Source of the DNA: CAZAYB01 sp964489215
Lineage (GTDB): Bacteria; Planctomycetota; Phycisphaerae; Sedimentisphaerales; Anaerohalosphaeraceae
Length of the DNA stretch: 7,796 nt
Assembly (NCBI GenBank): GCA_964489215.1
Contig: CAZAYB010000148.1
Location: forward strand, 1-7,796
Direction: 5' to 3'
Made by a program: the position numbers and the translations under genes. Shown in pieces: positions 1 through 7,535 of this stretch. The notes below the pieces were generated by a model. That model worked only from the letters and a program-made list of their open reading frames with translations, did no database searches and was not told where the DNA came from. Positions within the stretch are counted from its first letter, which is position 1, and every line of letters begins with the position of its first letter.

Positions 1-1585
1 CGTTCGTCGCGAAATTACGGTCATAGATAAAACCGAAACCGTAAGTCGCTCTAAAAGCGTTTCGAAGAACAGCAAGCCATCTGCTAACCCCGTGTGTACC
101 GACATTTATAAGATCATAAGGCTTAATAAAAAAGTCCGGCTGCAATCCCTTAGCTATCTTGTCCAGATCAACCATTACTATTTCTTCCTTATTCTTACCA
201 ATCCTGCGAACAACCTCAACCTTCTTAGGCCAGGCCAAAGGACCAAGCCCCCCGGCTGAAGCTATAGCCATCTTCAAAGTCAAAGGCCTGCCCTGCAGAC
301 TGATAGGGCCCTGTGCATTTACATTGCCCATCACCCAGAACTCACCAAGTATATCAACCGGAGCCGTAATAGAGTCCCCCGGCCTGACAACTATATTATA
401 CCGCTTATCTCCGCCTAAAAGCTTATCAACCGGAATACGGATCACACGACTCTGTACGCCTGCCTGACCGATTTGTTCCCATCCGATCCGATCCTGACGC
501 ATATTTTCTTCTTCAAGCTTCTCCGGAACCATTTCGCGAAGACCCTCACGTGCCGTCTCAACTGCCGATTCTTCCTCCTGACCTACCGGAAACGGAACCC
601 ACTTGCCGTCTCGGAAAACCCATTCTATACGACCTCCGGTCTGGTTTTGGCCAGGCTCAGATCTCTTTGCCGTCTCCATCTGCTCTGATCTGACCTCTGA
701 CGAAGTCTCCGATGAGGTATCATCTGAAACTTCCCGCTGAAAGCCCTCCGGGGCCGCTATTGATTCCAGCCCCTTATAACCTGCCATCTCTGCTGTGGAT
801 ACGATAATTTGATTTTGACTGTTAGCTTTTTTTGAATAAGGCGCTAATACCTCCAAAATGTCATCTTCATTGCCGTTTGAGTTGCCTGCTTCTGGCTCCA
901 CAGGTTCCATCCTGTTCAGAATATCAGAATTAAACGAATCCGACCGATCTAATTCGCTGTATACCTCCTCATCGCCGGTAACCCGCCTGTGAACGTAAAC
1001 ATTACTCAGATTAAACTCAGCAACACCGCCTGCAACGGCAATCGCCTCCAAAAGACGATAATTATCACGCGGAAGCTGATAAGTGCCCGCCTGAGCCACT
1101 CCGTTACCGGATATATAAAAAACTCGCCTGCGGGAATTAAGCAATGTAACCTTAACAGAAGGGTTCAATAGTATATTCGGAGAAAGAATACGGGATATTT
1201 CTTCCTCAAATTCAGCTTCCGTCAAACCCTCCGCACGAACAAGACCAACATCAGGTATCGAAATCCTCCCGGTTTCAGTTATGATATAATCGTTTACATA
1301 AGGAATACCTTCCTGACGAAGCTCATATATAGATATACGCACGGTATCACCAACACCGAACGTATAATCCTTATTATATTCGACAAGATCTGCTGGAATA
1401 GGCTCCTCAGCACCTGAATAAACAGGGTCAGGCTCATCGGCTACCCCAAGAGAATCGAGTATCACATTCACCACCGGCACAGGACGAAACCTGCCTATCT
1501 GGGTAGGATCAAGCGCGTCCTTTGAACAGCCCGAAAAAACAAGAAAAACTATTACCAAAAGCAATATAAATGTTCGTCGGCTCAT
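1..1585 (-). CDS. Polysaccharide biosynthesis/export lipoprotein (OPX/Wza-like, SLBB domains), C-terminus outside the window
   Basis: Likely an outer-membrane or periplasmic export-channel subunit for an extracellular polysaccharide. I translated 528 codons without a stop from ATG 1585; the gene runs off the window start. Residues 1-20 are a lipoprotein signal (Arg3-Arg4, hydrophobic 6-17, F-S-G-C with Cys20). A Poly_export domain follows (about 70-150) with the hallmark Y74-T-F-G-V-G-D-T-V-R. A first SLBB domain opens with V155-F-Y-I-S-G and runs to V196-Y-V-H-R-R. It is then interrupted by about 177 acidic, Ser/Gln-rich residues (202-378) and resumes with R380-V-I-R-I-P-V and R401-P-G-D. 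A second SLBB domain starts at F416-W-V-M-G. The last visible part, W503 to A526, contains Y-G-F-G-F-I-Y-D-R-N-F-A. The start has GAGAGG at 1590-1595, 4 nt upstream. Wobble bases favour T, unlike the DAHP synthase gene. No kinase, flippase or glycosyltransferase partner is visible. Family call firm; transported polymer unknown. Confidence 0.9.
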   Translation of the reverse strand, partial: MSRRTFILLLVIVFLVFSGCSKDALDPTQIGRFRPVPVVNVILDSLGVADEPDPVYSGAEEPIPADLVEYNKDYTFGVGDTVRISIYELRQEGIPYVNDYIITETGRISIPDVGLVRAEGLTEAEFEEEISRILSPNILLNPSVKVTLLNSRRRVFYISGNGVAQAGTYQLPRDNYRLLEAIAVAGGVAEFNLSNVYVHRRVTGDEEVYSELDRSDSFNSDILNRMEPVEPEAGNSNGNEDDILEVLAPYSKKANSQNQIIVSTAEMAGYKGLESIAAPEGFQREVSDDTSSETSSEVRSEQMETAKRSEPGQNQTGGRIEWVFRDGKWVPFPVGQEEESAVETAREGLREMVPEKLEEENMRQDRIGWEQIGQAGVQSRVIRIPVDKLLGGDKRYNIVVRPGDSITAPVDILGEFWVMGNVNAQGPISLQGRPLTLKMAIASAGGLGPLAWPKKVEVVRRIGKNKEEIVMVDLDKIAKGLQPDFFIKPYDLINVGTHGVSRWLAVLRNAFRATYGFGFIYDRNFATN

Positions 1586-1637
1586 TTTTCCTCTCGCTAA
1601 ATAAAACTTCGCTAAACTACATTAAACATAAACTGTC

Positions 1638-1723
1638 CTGCATAAGCGAAACAAAAGACACGCCCATTGCCCCCTCAGTTTTCTAATCGGCGTAAATCTC
1701 ATTATTCTTAACAACTTATGCAG
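1638..1723. repeat. Spaced 9-bp inverted repeat upstream of the OPX gene
   Basis: CTGCATAAG at 1638-1646 and its exact reverse complement CTTATGCAG at 1715-1723 are separated by 68 bp, 53 bp upstream of the OPX start codon. The match does not extend beyond 9 bp on either side. It could be a pair of regulator half-sites or chance: repeats of this length and spacing are expected a few times in a window this size, and only the position makes it worth recording. Confidence 0.3.
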
Positions 1724-1832
1724 TATAATAAAGATAAAACCAAAGCTTTTTATCGGCTAAAAACCAACTTTGGCAGTAAAAAACATCAAAACAAGAAACC
1801 TTTGAAAATCCATTTAAAAGGCCCCATCTCTC

Positions 1833-1857
1833 AAAAAAGCCCGAATATCAGCCTTTT
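1833..1857 (-). terminator. Weak rho-independent terminator candidate after the PFOR-lipoprotein unit
   Basis: On the minus strand an imperfect hairpin (AAAAG, one mismatch, CTGA; loop TAT; TCGG, mismatch, CTTTT; one T-G wobble) runs directly into a run of T on its 3' side. It lies about 85 nt beyond the lipoprotein stop codon, where a terminator for that unit would be expected. The stem has few G-C pairs, so strength is doubtful. Confidence 0.35.
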
Positions 1858-1942
1858 AATGCCTTTGCCGCAATACCAATACTGATACAAGCTATTTTAT
1901 CGCTCTGCAAAAAAAAAGTGCTGTTGACGGACTGAAAAATTC

Positions 1943-2668
1943 TTACCTGTTTATATAAGTCCTGAAATCAAGCTCGAGAATAATTTCCGCCTTAATATTA
2001 TTCCTGTCCTGCTCTAAATGCCTTGACAATTCAATATTACCTGCCATAACTCTGTCAATATTCGCAAAATAGCGGTAATTATATATCCTGGACCATATCT
2101 GCTCACCGTCATCAGAAATAAAGCTTAAAAGCTCAACTCTGCCGCTGTCAGCACTGCGGTAATAAGTAACCGTGCCTCCGCTAACGTTTTTCTCAGCAGG
2201 CTCATACCATACCCCTTCGATCCGAACAGCATCACCTGCCGATTCCTTAACTTCTGCTGCCCCCACAGACGCCAGCAGAGAATACAAAACCGCACTTGCT
2301 GTTTGGCGGGTATAATATTTCTTGTCGATACCGCCTTTAACTGTATTATCACCTGTGCCCTTAAAGCTGAAACCGCCCGAACTTACCGACCACATAATCA
2401 CACCACCCGGTTCTTCACCGGTTATTGTCAGGCTTTTCGCACCAGGCTTAAAATGAAAAAGATGTCTGGTTAAATAAGGCGAATCGAAACCGTTGTAAAA
2501 AGACGCGATAGTCTCACAGATCAATCCGCCTCCCTTATAACCGTCTTTAGCTGACTTTATCGTATCGGCGTTCTGGAATCGGCTCTCTTCACCGCAGCCG
2601 GTCAAACAGCCGGCTGACAAAACAGCCAGAATCAAAAACATCAGGCTTTTCACAAAATATCTTCTCAA
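1943..2668 (-). CDS. Lipoprotein of unknown function, downstream of PFOR
   Basis: A 241-residue protein I cannot assign to a named family. Residues 2-7 are basic (R2, R3, K7), followed by a hydrophobic stretch (8-20) and two possible lipidation sites: S-A-G-C21 and the better lipobox L-T-G-C25, followed by G-E-E. The mature part, about 216 residues, is soluble and has no further membrane segment. Its C-terminal half (about 150-241) alternates short beta-like strands with D-S-G and D-D-G turns, then R-I-Y-N-Y-R-Y and E-I-I-L-E-L-D-F-R. This loosely recalls LolA/RseB-like folds, but that is a guess. The start is TTG, chosen because AAAGGA lies at 2676-2681, 7 nt upstream, and because it supplies the basic n-region. 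The gene begins 17 nt after the PFOR stop, so co-transcription is likely. That gives context, not function. Export to the outer surface of the inner membrane or to the outer membrane is inferred. Confidence 0.8.
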   Translation of the reverse strand: MRRYFVKSLMFLILAVLSAGCLTGCGEESRFQNADTIKSAKDGYKGGGLICETIASFYNGFDSPYLTRHLFHFKPGAKSLTITGEEPGGVIMWSVSSGGFSFKGTGDNTVKGGIDKKYYTRQTASAVLYSLLASVGAAEVKESAGDAVRIEGVWYEPAEKNVSGGTVTYYRSADSGRVELLSFISDDGEQIWSRIYNYRYFANIDRVMAGNIELSRHLEQDRNNIKAEIILELDFRTYINR

Positions 2669-2681
2669 TATCTGTTCCTTT
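2669..2681 (-). promoter_or_regulatory. Ribosome binding site that supports a TTG start
   Basis: AAAGGA (2676-2681 on the minus strand) lies 7 nt before the TTG at 2668. The next alternative in frame, GTG at codon 6, would put this site 22 nt upstream and would remove the arginines of the signal peptide. TTG is therefore the preferred start. Confidence 0.7.
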
Positions 2682-2685
2682 AAAT

Positions 2686-5600
2686 TTACAGGTTGGAAAG
2701 TTTCTCAAGAAGCGACCATTTATCCTCAACGTCTTTCCTGGCCTGCTCAAACAATGCAGCCGCACGTTCCGGATTACTCTTCTTAAGCTGTCTGTACCTG
2801 TTCTCGCCGTAGACATAATCCTCAAGCTCTGTCGATGCCGCTTTGGAATCAAGCATAAGAGGATTCTTGCCGCTGGCCGCTACCCTTGGGTCATACCGGT
2901 AAAGGGGCCAGTAACCGCTGCTTACCGCCTTTTTCTGCTCCAGGTACCCAGCCGACATATTAATGCCGTGAGCGATACAGTGAGAGTAAGCAAGTATAAT
3001 CGAAGGTCCGTCATAGCTTTCAGCCTCAACGAAAGCCTTGACAGTCTGGTTAGGATTAGCTCCCATCGCAACCTTTGCAACATATATCCCGCCGTAACTC
3101 ATCGAGATAAGGCCCATGTCCTTCTTGGGCATTTTCTTACCCGCTGCGGCAAATTTGGCAACTGCGCCTCTCGGTGTGGACTTACTCATCTGGCCGCCGG
3201 TATTCGAGTAAACTTCTGTATCCAGAACAAGAACATTGACATTCTCACCGCTTGCGAGAACATGGTCAAGTCCGCCGTAACCGATATCATAGGCCCAGCC
3301 GTCACCGCCGAGTATCCATACACTCTTTTTAACCAGGTAATCAGCAACCGTCATCAGCCTTTTGACAACTGGTTCACTGCTGCCCTGGCATGCATCCTTA
3401 AGCTTCGCAACTCGCGACCTTTGCTCCTCAATACCTTTCTGCTCTGTTTGGCTGTTCATTCCCTGCCTGATAGACTTTGCAAGCTCAATATCAACTGCAC
3501 CTGCCTTTACCGATTCTTCAAGCATTTCCAGGGCAAGCTCACTGAACTTGTTCACTGCCAGCCTCATACNNNNNNNNNNGCCTCATACCCATGCCGAACT
3601 CAGCGTTATCCTCGAAAAGGCTGTTGCTCCAGGTCGGTCCAAGCCCGTCTTTTCTGGTTGTATAAGGTGTCGTCGGCAGATTACCGCCGTAAATGGACGA
3701 ACAGCCCGTTGCGTTGGCGATATATGCACGGTCACCGAACAGCTGACTGAGAAGCTTTACATAAGCCGTCTCGCCGCAGCCTGCACAGGCGCCGCTGTAC
3801 TCAAATAAAGGTTTAACAAGCTGGCTGCCCTTGATGCTCGAAAGTTTGAACTTCTCAGGGTCAGTATCGGAAATTGACAAGAAGAAATCGTAGTTCTCCG
3901 ATTCCTGTTTACGGATAGGCTCCTGCGGCACCATGTTAATAGCCTTTCTGCCGGTCTCCTTTTTGTCTGCGTCACGTTCTTTGGCAGGACACTGAAGTAC
4001 ACAAGCCTTACAGCCGGTACAGTCTTCAGGAGCGACCTGGACGGTAAACTTCATACCCGCAAAATCCTTGCCCTTGGCGTCTGCGCTTTTAAAGTTCTCA
4101 GGTGCGTTCTCAAGTTCGCTTTGCTCATAAGCTTTGATCCTTATTGTACCATGAGGACAAACCAGTGAACACTGACCGCACTGAATACAGGTCTCGGGAC
4201 TCCATTGAGGTATATCAACAGCTATGTTGCGTTTTTCATATTGTGTCGTGCCGGTCGGGAACTTTCCGTCACAAGGCATTTTGCTGACCGGAACCTTATC
4301 GCCTCTGCCGCCGAGAAGCTCGCTTGTAACTTCCCTGACAAACTCAGGTGCATCGCCGGGCACGGTCTCGAGCATTTCAATATCGCTTGTAACCTTGCCG
4401 GGTACAGAAACCTCATAAACCTTGTCAACAGCGCTGTCGACTGCATCAATATTCATCTGGACAACTTTTTCACCCTTCTTTCCGTAGGTTTTCTTAATAG
4501 CGTCCTTGATAGCGTTTATTGCCTTGTCCTGTTCAATAACTCCGCTTATCTTAAAGAAAGCCGTCTGCATTATAACATTGATTCTTGCTCCCAGTCCAAG
4601 TTCATGTGCTATGCTGATAGCGTCAATGCAGTAGAACTTGAGCTTCTTGTCGATTAACTGTTCCTGAACCTTTCGCGGTAATGTGTCCCATACCTCATCC
4701 GGTGCGTGTGAACTTGTTAAAAGGAAAGTGGCCCCTTCCCTGGCGTTAGAGAGCATATCGTATTTTTCAAGGAAACTTGGGTTATGGCATGCAACAAAAT
4801 CAGCTTCGGTTATAAGATAGGTGCTTCTTATCCTGTCCTTACCGAAACGAAGGTGCGATACGGTAATTGCCCCTGCCTTTTTGGAATCATAAACGAAATA
4901 TCCCTGGGCGAAGTTGTCGGTAAGCTCACCGATGATCTTGATGGAGTTTTTGTTTGCACCGACCGTACCGTCACTTCCCAGTCCGTAGAACATTGCGGTA
5001 TAGGCCTTTGTTTCCACGTTGAATGACTCAACGACATCCAGGCTGTTGCCTGTTACATCATCTTTGATTCCGACGCTGAAGCCGTTCTTTGGTTTTTCAC
5101 TGTCAAGATTGTCAAATACTGCTTTGACCATCGCAGGTGTAAATTCCTTTGATCCAAGTCCGTATCTTCCGCCAACCGTTACAGGATATTTATCGAAGGA
5201 AGCGGATTTGTCTGACATAGCTTCGCCGATAGCTGTTCTTACGTCCAGATAAAGAGGTTCGCCTATCGAACCGGGTTCTTTTGTTCTGTCAAGAACAGCA
5301 ATCTTCTGGACTGTTTTTGGAAGTGCGCCTATGAAATGTTTTGTGCTGAAAGGCCTGTAGAGTCTTACCTTTATAACTCCGACCTTTTCACCTTTGCCGG
5401 TGAGATAATCAACTGTTTCATGGCAGGTATCTGCCCCGCTTCCCATCAGTATGATAACCTTCTCGGCGTCGGGAGCACCGACGTAATCGAAAAGTTTGTA
5501 CGATCTGCCGGTCAGCTTTTCGAACTTCATCATAGCCTCTTCGACCATGGCAGGTGTTGCAGTATAGTATTTGTTTACCGTTTCCCTTCCCTGGAAGTAG

Positions 5601-6271
5601 ACATCCGGGTTCTGAGCTGTTCCGCTGATCATGGGATGGTCAGGGCTAAGTGCCCGCTGCTTATGTGCCTTTACCAGGTCCTCATCGATCATTTCAGCCA
5701 TGTCCTCGTACGTAAGCTGTTCTACTTTCTGGACCTCATGGCTGGATCTGAAGCCGTCGAAGAAATGTATAAAAGGAACACGCGATGCAAGCGTTGACTG
5801 CTGTGAGATAAGTGCAAAGTCCATTATTTCCTGTATGTTGCACGAACAGAGCATCGCAAATCCTGTCTGCCTGCAGGCCATTACATCGGAATGGTCCCCG
5901 AAGATGCTCAGAGCCTGACAGGCCAGCGACCTTGCGGATACATGGAATACTGTAGGTGTAAGTTCGCCTGCGATTTTGTACATGTTCGGTATCATCAGCA
6001 GCAAACCCTGACTGGCGGTGAAAGTGGTTGTAAGTGCCCCAGCTGCCAGTGAGCCGTGCACAGCTCCGGATGCCCCTCCCTCTGACTGCATTTCAGTTAC
6101 CGAGGGGATAGTGCCCCATATATTTTTTTCTCCAGCTGCGCTTTTTGCGTCGGCTATTTCTCCCATTGGAGAACTTGGCGTTATCGGGTATATCGCAATA
6201 ACCTCATTTGTGGGATGTGCCACATGTGCCGCTGCTGAGTTACCATCAATGGTTACCATTTTACGTTCCAT
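2686..6271 (-). CDS. nifJ: Pyruvate:ferredoxin (flavodoxin) oxidoreductase, single chain; frame broken by an assembly gap
   Basis: Converts pyruvate, CoA and oxidised ferredoxin or flavodoxin to acetyl-CoA, CO2 and reduced carrier; cytoplasmic. Removing the 19 surplus bases at the N gap gives 1188 residues. The N-terminal pyrimidine-binding domain has T31 (Y-P-I-T-P), E64 and R114 (S-A-R-S), at the same numbers as the active-site residues of Desulfovibrio africanus PFOR. Domain II (about 270-385) and the gamma-type domain (about 425-610; G-S-D-G-T-V-G-A-N-K at 432-441) follow, then the E-K-R motif at 679-681. Two 4Fe-4S sites are complete: C695, C698, C701, C705 and C751, C754, C757, C761. 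The proximal cluster has C829, C832, C857 and C1092. The TPP motif runs from G-D-G (983-985) to N1017-T1018. The protein ends soon after, without the C-terminal extension of the Desulfovibrio enzyme. ATG 6271 has GGAG 7 nt upstream. A lipoprotein gene follows after 17 nt. Also called por. Confidence 0.96.
3561..3588. other. Assembly gap: ten Ns between two copies of the same 9 bases
   Basis: Positions 3570-3579 are N. The 9 bases before them (GCCTCATAC, 3561-3569) are identical to the 9 bases after them (3580-3588). This is what results when two overlapping contigs are scaffolded with a fixed-size gap instead of merged. The surplus is 10 + 9 = 19 bases, not a multiple of three, so the PFOR frame is broken. 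Overlapping the two copies gives an uninterrupted D-N-A-E-F-G-M-G-M-R-L-A-V-N-K, which fits the conserved D-N-A-E-F-G-x-G-x-R-L-x-V stretch of NifJ proteins. Confidence 0.93.
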
Positions 6272-6392
6272 AAAAATACTCCGTTTCCTTGGTTAATTTT
6301 TTATTCTGTCGAATAATCCACTGCTAAAACCATGATCCTGTTTAAATATCAGGGTTCAGTTAATCCTTTACTATGGTTAATTTGTCATTTAA
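6272..6392 (-). promoter_or_regulatory. PFOR 5' leader with hairpin-forming and direct repeats
   Basis: If transcription starts about 7 nt after the -10 box, the leader is roughly 120 nt. It contains an 8-bp inverted repeat with one mismatch (6328-6335 against 6349-6356, loop 13 nt) and a competing 4-bp stem inside it. TGGTTAATTT also occurs twice on the + strand (6290-6299 and 6374-6383). I recognise no known riboswitch and no FNR- or Rex-type palindrome. The ribosome binding site GGAG is at 6279-6282. Confidence 0.4.
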
Positions 6393-6398
6393 AGGGTT

Positions 6399-6427
6399 GT
6401 TATACCATGTAACAGTCATGATGGCAA
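6399..6427 (-). promoter_or_regulatory. Sigma70-type promoter for PFOR, with extended -10
   Basis: On the minus strand TTGCCA (6422-6427, 5 of 6 to consensus) is followed by a 17-nt spacer and TATAAC (6399-6404, 5 of 6). TGG directly before the -10 box makes a TGn extended -10. It lies in the gap between the DAHP synthase stop and the PFOR start and points toward PFOR, so PFOR and the lipoprotein can be transcribed independently of the DAHP synthase gene. Confidence 0.7.
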
Positions 6428-6494
6428 AACTTTTTTGACTTGAATTTGGATAGTTTTCAGGAATCAAAAATAACCCATTAAACAGCCAGTACCG

Positions 6495-7535
6495 CTATAT
6501 ACCTGCGAAACTGTGAATAAGTTCTTCAGTTTGGTCCCAGCCCATACATTTATCGGTAACGCTTTTTCCGTATACTATTTGTTTGTCATGTGTTACCTTC
6601 TGATTTCCTTCTTCGAGGAAACTTTCAAGCATAATTCCGGAAATCAGTTTATTTCCCGCTCGAATCTGACTGATTATGTCATTAAGTGCTTTTGCCTGGT
6701 TTTTGTGGTTTTTGTCACTGTTTGCATGGCTGCAGTCTACAATTACGCCGTTGAAAACGCCTGCCTTTCTCAGGAGAATCTCTGCGAAGGCGACGAATTC
6801 GCTTGCGTAGTTTGGTCCGGACTGGCCACCTCTCATGACCAGGTGTCCGTACCGGTTGCCTCTTGTTTCAGCGACGATAACCTGCCCGTTTCTGTCAATA
6901 CCGAGGAAGCTGTGTTTGCTTGCCGCTGCTTTAATGGCGTCTATTGCGACGTTCAGGTTGCCGTCGGTTGCGTTTTTGAAGCCTACGGGCATACTCAGGC
7001 CGCTTGCCATTTGGCGGTGTATCTGGCTTTCAGTGGTTCTTGCACCGATAGCTGCCCAGCTGACCAGGTCTGCGAGGTACTGTGGGACGATTGGGTCCAA
7101 AAACTCTGTCGCGGTTGGGAGGCCAATTTCGTTGATTTTGAGCATTATTTCGCGAGATTTCCGGATACCTTCCTCGATATCGTATGAGCCGTCGAGGTGG
7201 GGGTCGTACAGCATTCCCTTCCAGCCGATTGTGGTTCTGGGCTTTTCGAAGTAAGCCCGCATGATGAGGAGCAGTTTGTTTTTTATCCTGGGCTGCTGCT
7301 GTAAATTGTGGATTTTTCGGGCGTAATCGAGGGTTGCGTCGTAATCGTGGAGGCTGCAGGGGCCAGTTATGACCAGTCTGCGGGGGTCGGTGTTGTTTAG
7401 TACGTCCTGGACGATTTTTCTTGAACCAGCGACCAGCTCGGTAACTGAGTTGCTGGGGGGGTATTTGTCCTTTAGCTGCTGAGGGGTCTGCAGGGATGAG
7501 AATTTTACAATATTCAGATTGTCGGTAAGTTCCAT
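6495..7535 (-). CDS. aroF: 3-deoxy-7-phosphoheptulonate (DAHP) synthase, class I alpha (AroF/AroG/AroH type)
   Basis: Condenses phosphoenolpyruvate and erythrose 4-phosphate to DAHP, the first step of the shikimate pathway to aromatic amino acids; cytoplasmic. The 346 residues match the roughly 350 of E. coli AroG. Metal ligands are present: C60 (G-P-C-S), H270 (D-C-S-H), E304 (M-L-E-S) and D328 (V-T-D-K-C). Substrate-binding residues are present as R93 and K98 in M-R-A-Y-F-E-K-P-R-T, R166 (A-R-T-T-E-S), K187 (G-F-K-N-A-T-D-G) and R235 (M-R-G-G). The N-terminal helix region used for feedback inhibition in this class is retained. F-L-G-I-D-R-N-G-Q-V (210-219) and D-C-S-H resemble AroF, the tyrosine-inhibited form, more than AroG, but the effector cannot be settled from this; the symbol marks that resemblance only. 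ATG 7535 has GGAG 6 nt upstream (7542-7545). The first third of the gene is strongly C-rich at wobble positions, unlike the other genes here. No neighbouring aromatic-pathway gene is visible. Confidence 0.93.
   Translation of the reverse strand: MELTDNLNIVKFSSLQTPQQLKDKYPPSNSVTELVAGSRKIVQDVLNNTDPRRLVITGPCSLHDYDATLDYARKIHNLQQQPRIKNKLLLIMRAYFEKPRTTIGWKGMLYDPHLDGSYDIEEGIRKSREIMLKINEIGLPTATEFLDPIVPQYLADLVSWAAIGARTTESQIHRQMASGLSMPVGFKNATDGNLNVAIDAIKAAASKHSFLGIDRNGQVIVAETRGNRYGHLVMRGGQSGPNYASEFVAFAEILLRKAGVFNGVIVDCSHANSDKNHKNQAKALNDIISQIRAGNKLISGIMLESFLEEGNQKVTHDKQIVYGKSVTDKCMGWDQTEELIHSFAGI

Larger units (their letters stand above)
1586..1942. other. Intergenic region between the lipoprotein and OPX genes
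   Basis: This 357-bp AT-rich stretch separates two genes on the same strand. Read on the minus strand, it holds in order a run of nine T (1909-1917), an imperfect terminator-like hairpin (about 1833-1857), a widely spaced 9-bp inverted repeat (1715-1723 and 1638-1646), and the ribosome binding site of the OPX gene. I found no convincing sigma70 promoter. The best candidate is TTGTTT, a 17-18 nt spacer, then TTATGT/TATGTT, ending about 40 nt before the OPX start; it matches consensus poorly. No convincing small gene is present. Confidence 0.6.

Noticed and set aside
1622..1702. A 26-codon minus-strand open frame between the arms of the inverted repeat
   Set aside because: No Shine-Dalgarno sequence, no recognisable features, and chance frames of this length are common.
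1909..1942. The nine-T run just after the lipoprotein stop as an intrinsic terminator
   Set aside because: The preceding bases form only a very short, mismatched stem; the hairpin near 1833-1857 is the better candidate.
2686..3567. Reading the C-terminal part of PFOR as a separate 293-residue gene starting at ATG 3567
   Set aside because: That ATG is an internal methionine (residue 896 of the intact protein), just beside the assembly gap, with no ribosome binding site role. Alone the product would lack the cofactor clusters.
2968..3750. Long plus-strand open frames across PFOR (also near 3362-3808, 4205-4657 and 5336-5797)
   Set aside because: They are antisense shadows of a gene with complete catalytic and cluster motifs; their translations show no domain, and two read through the Ns.
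6435..6470. TTGACT on the plus strand as a divergent promoter
   Set aside because: No -10 box at 16-18 nt and no plus-strand gene downstream.
6513..7187. A 224-codon plus-strand open frame opposite the DAHP synthase gene
   Set aside because: It lies entirely opposite a gene with all its active-site residues. Its Cys/Val-rich translation is what a reverse-complement shadow looks like.
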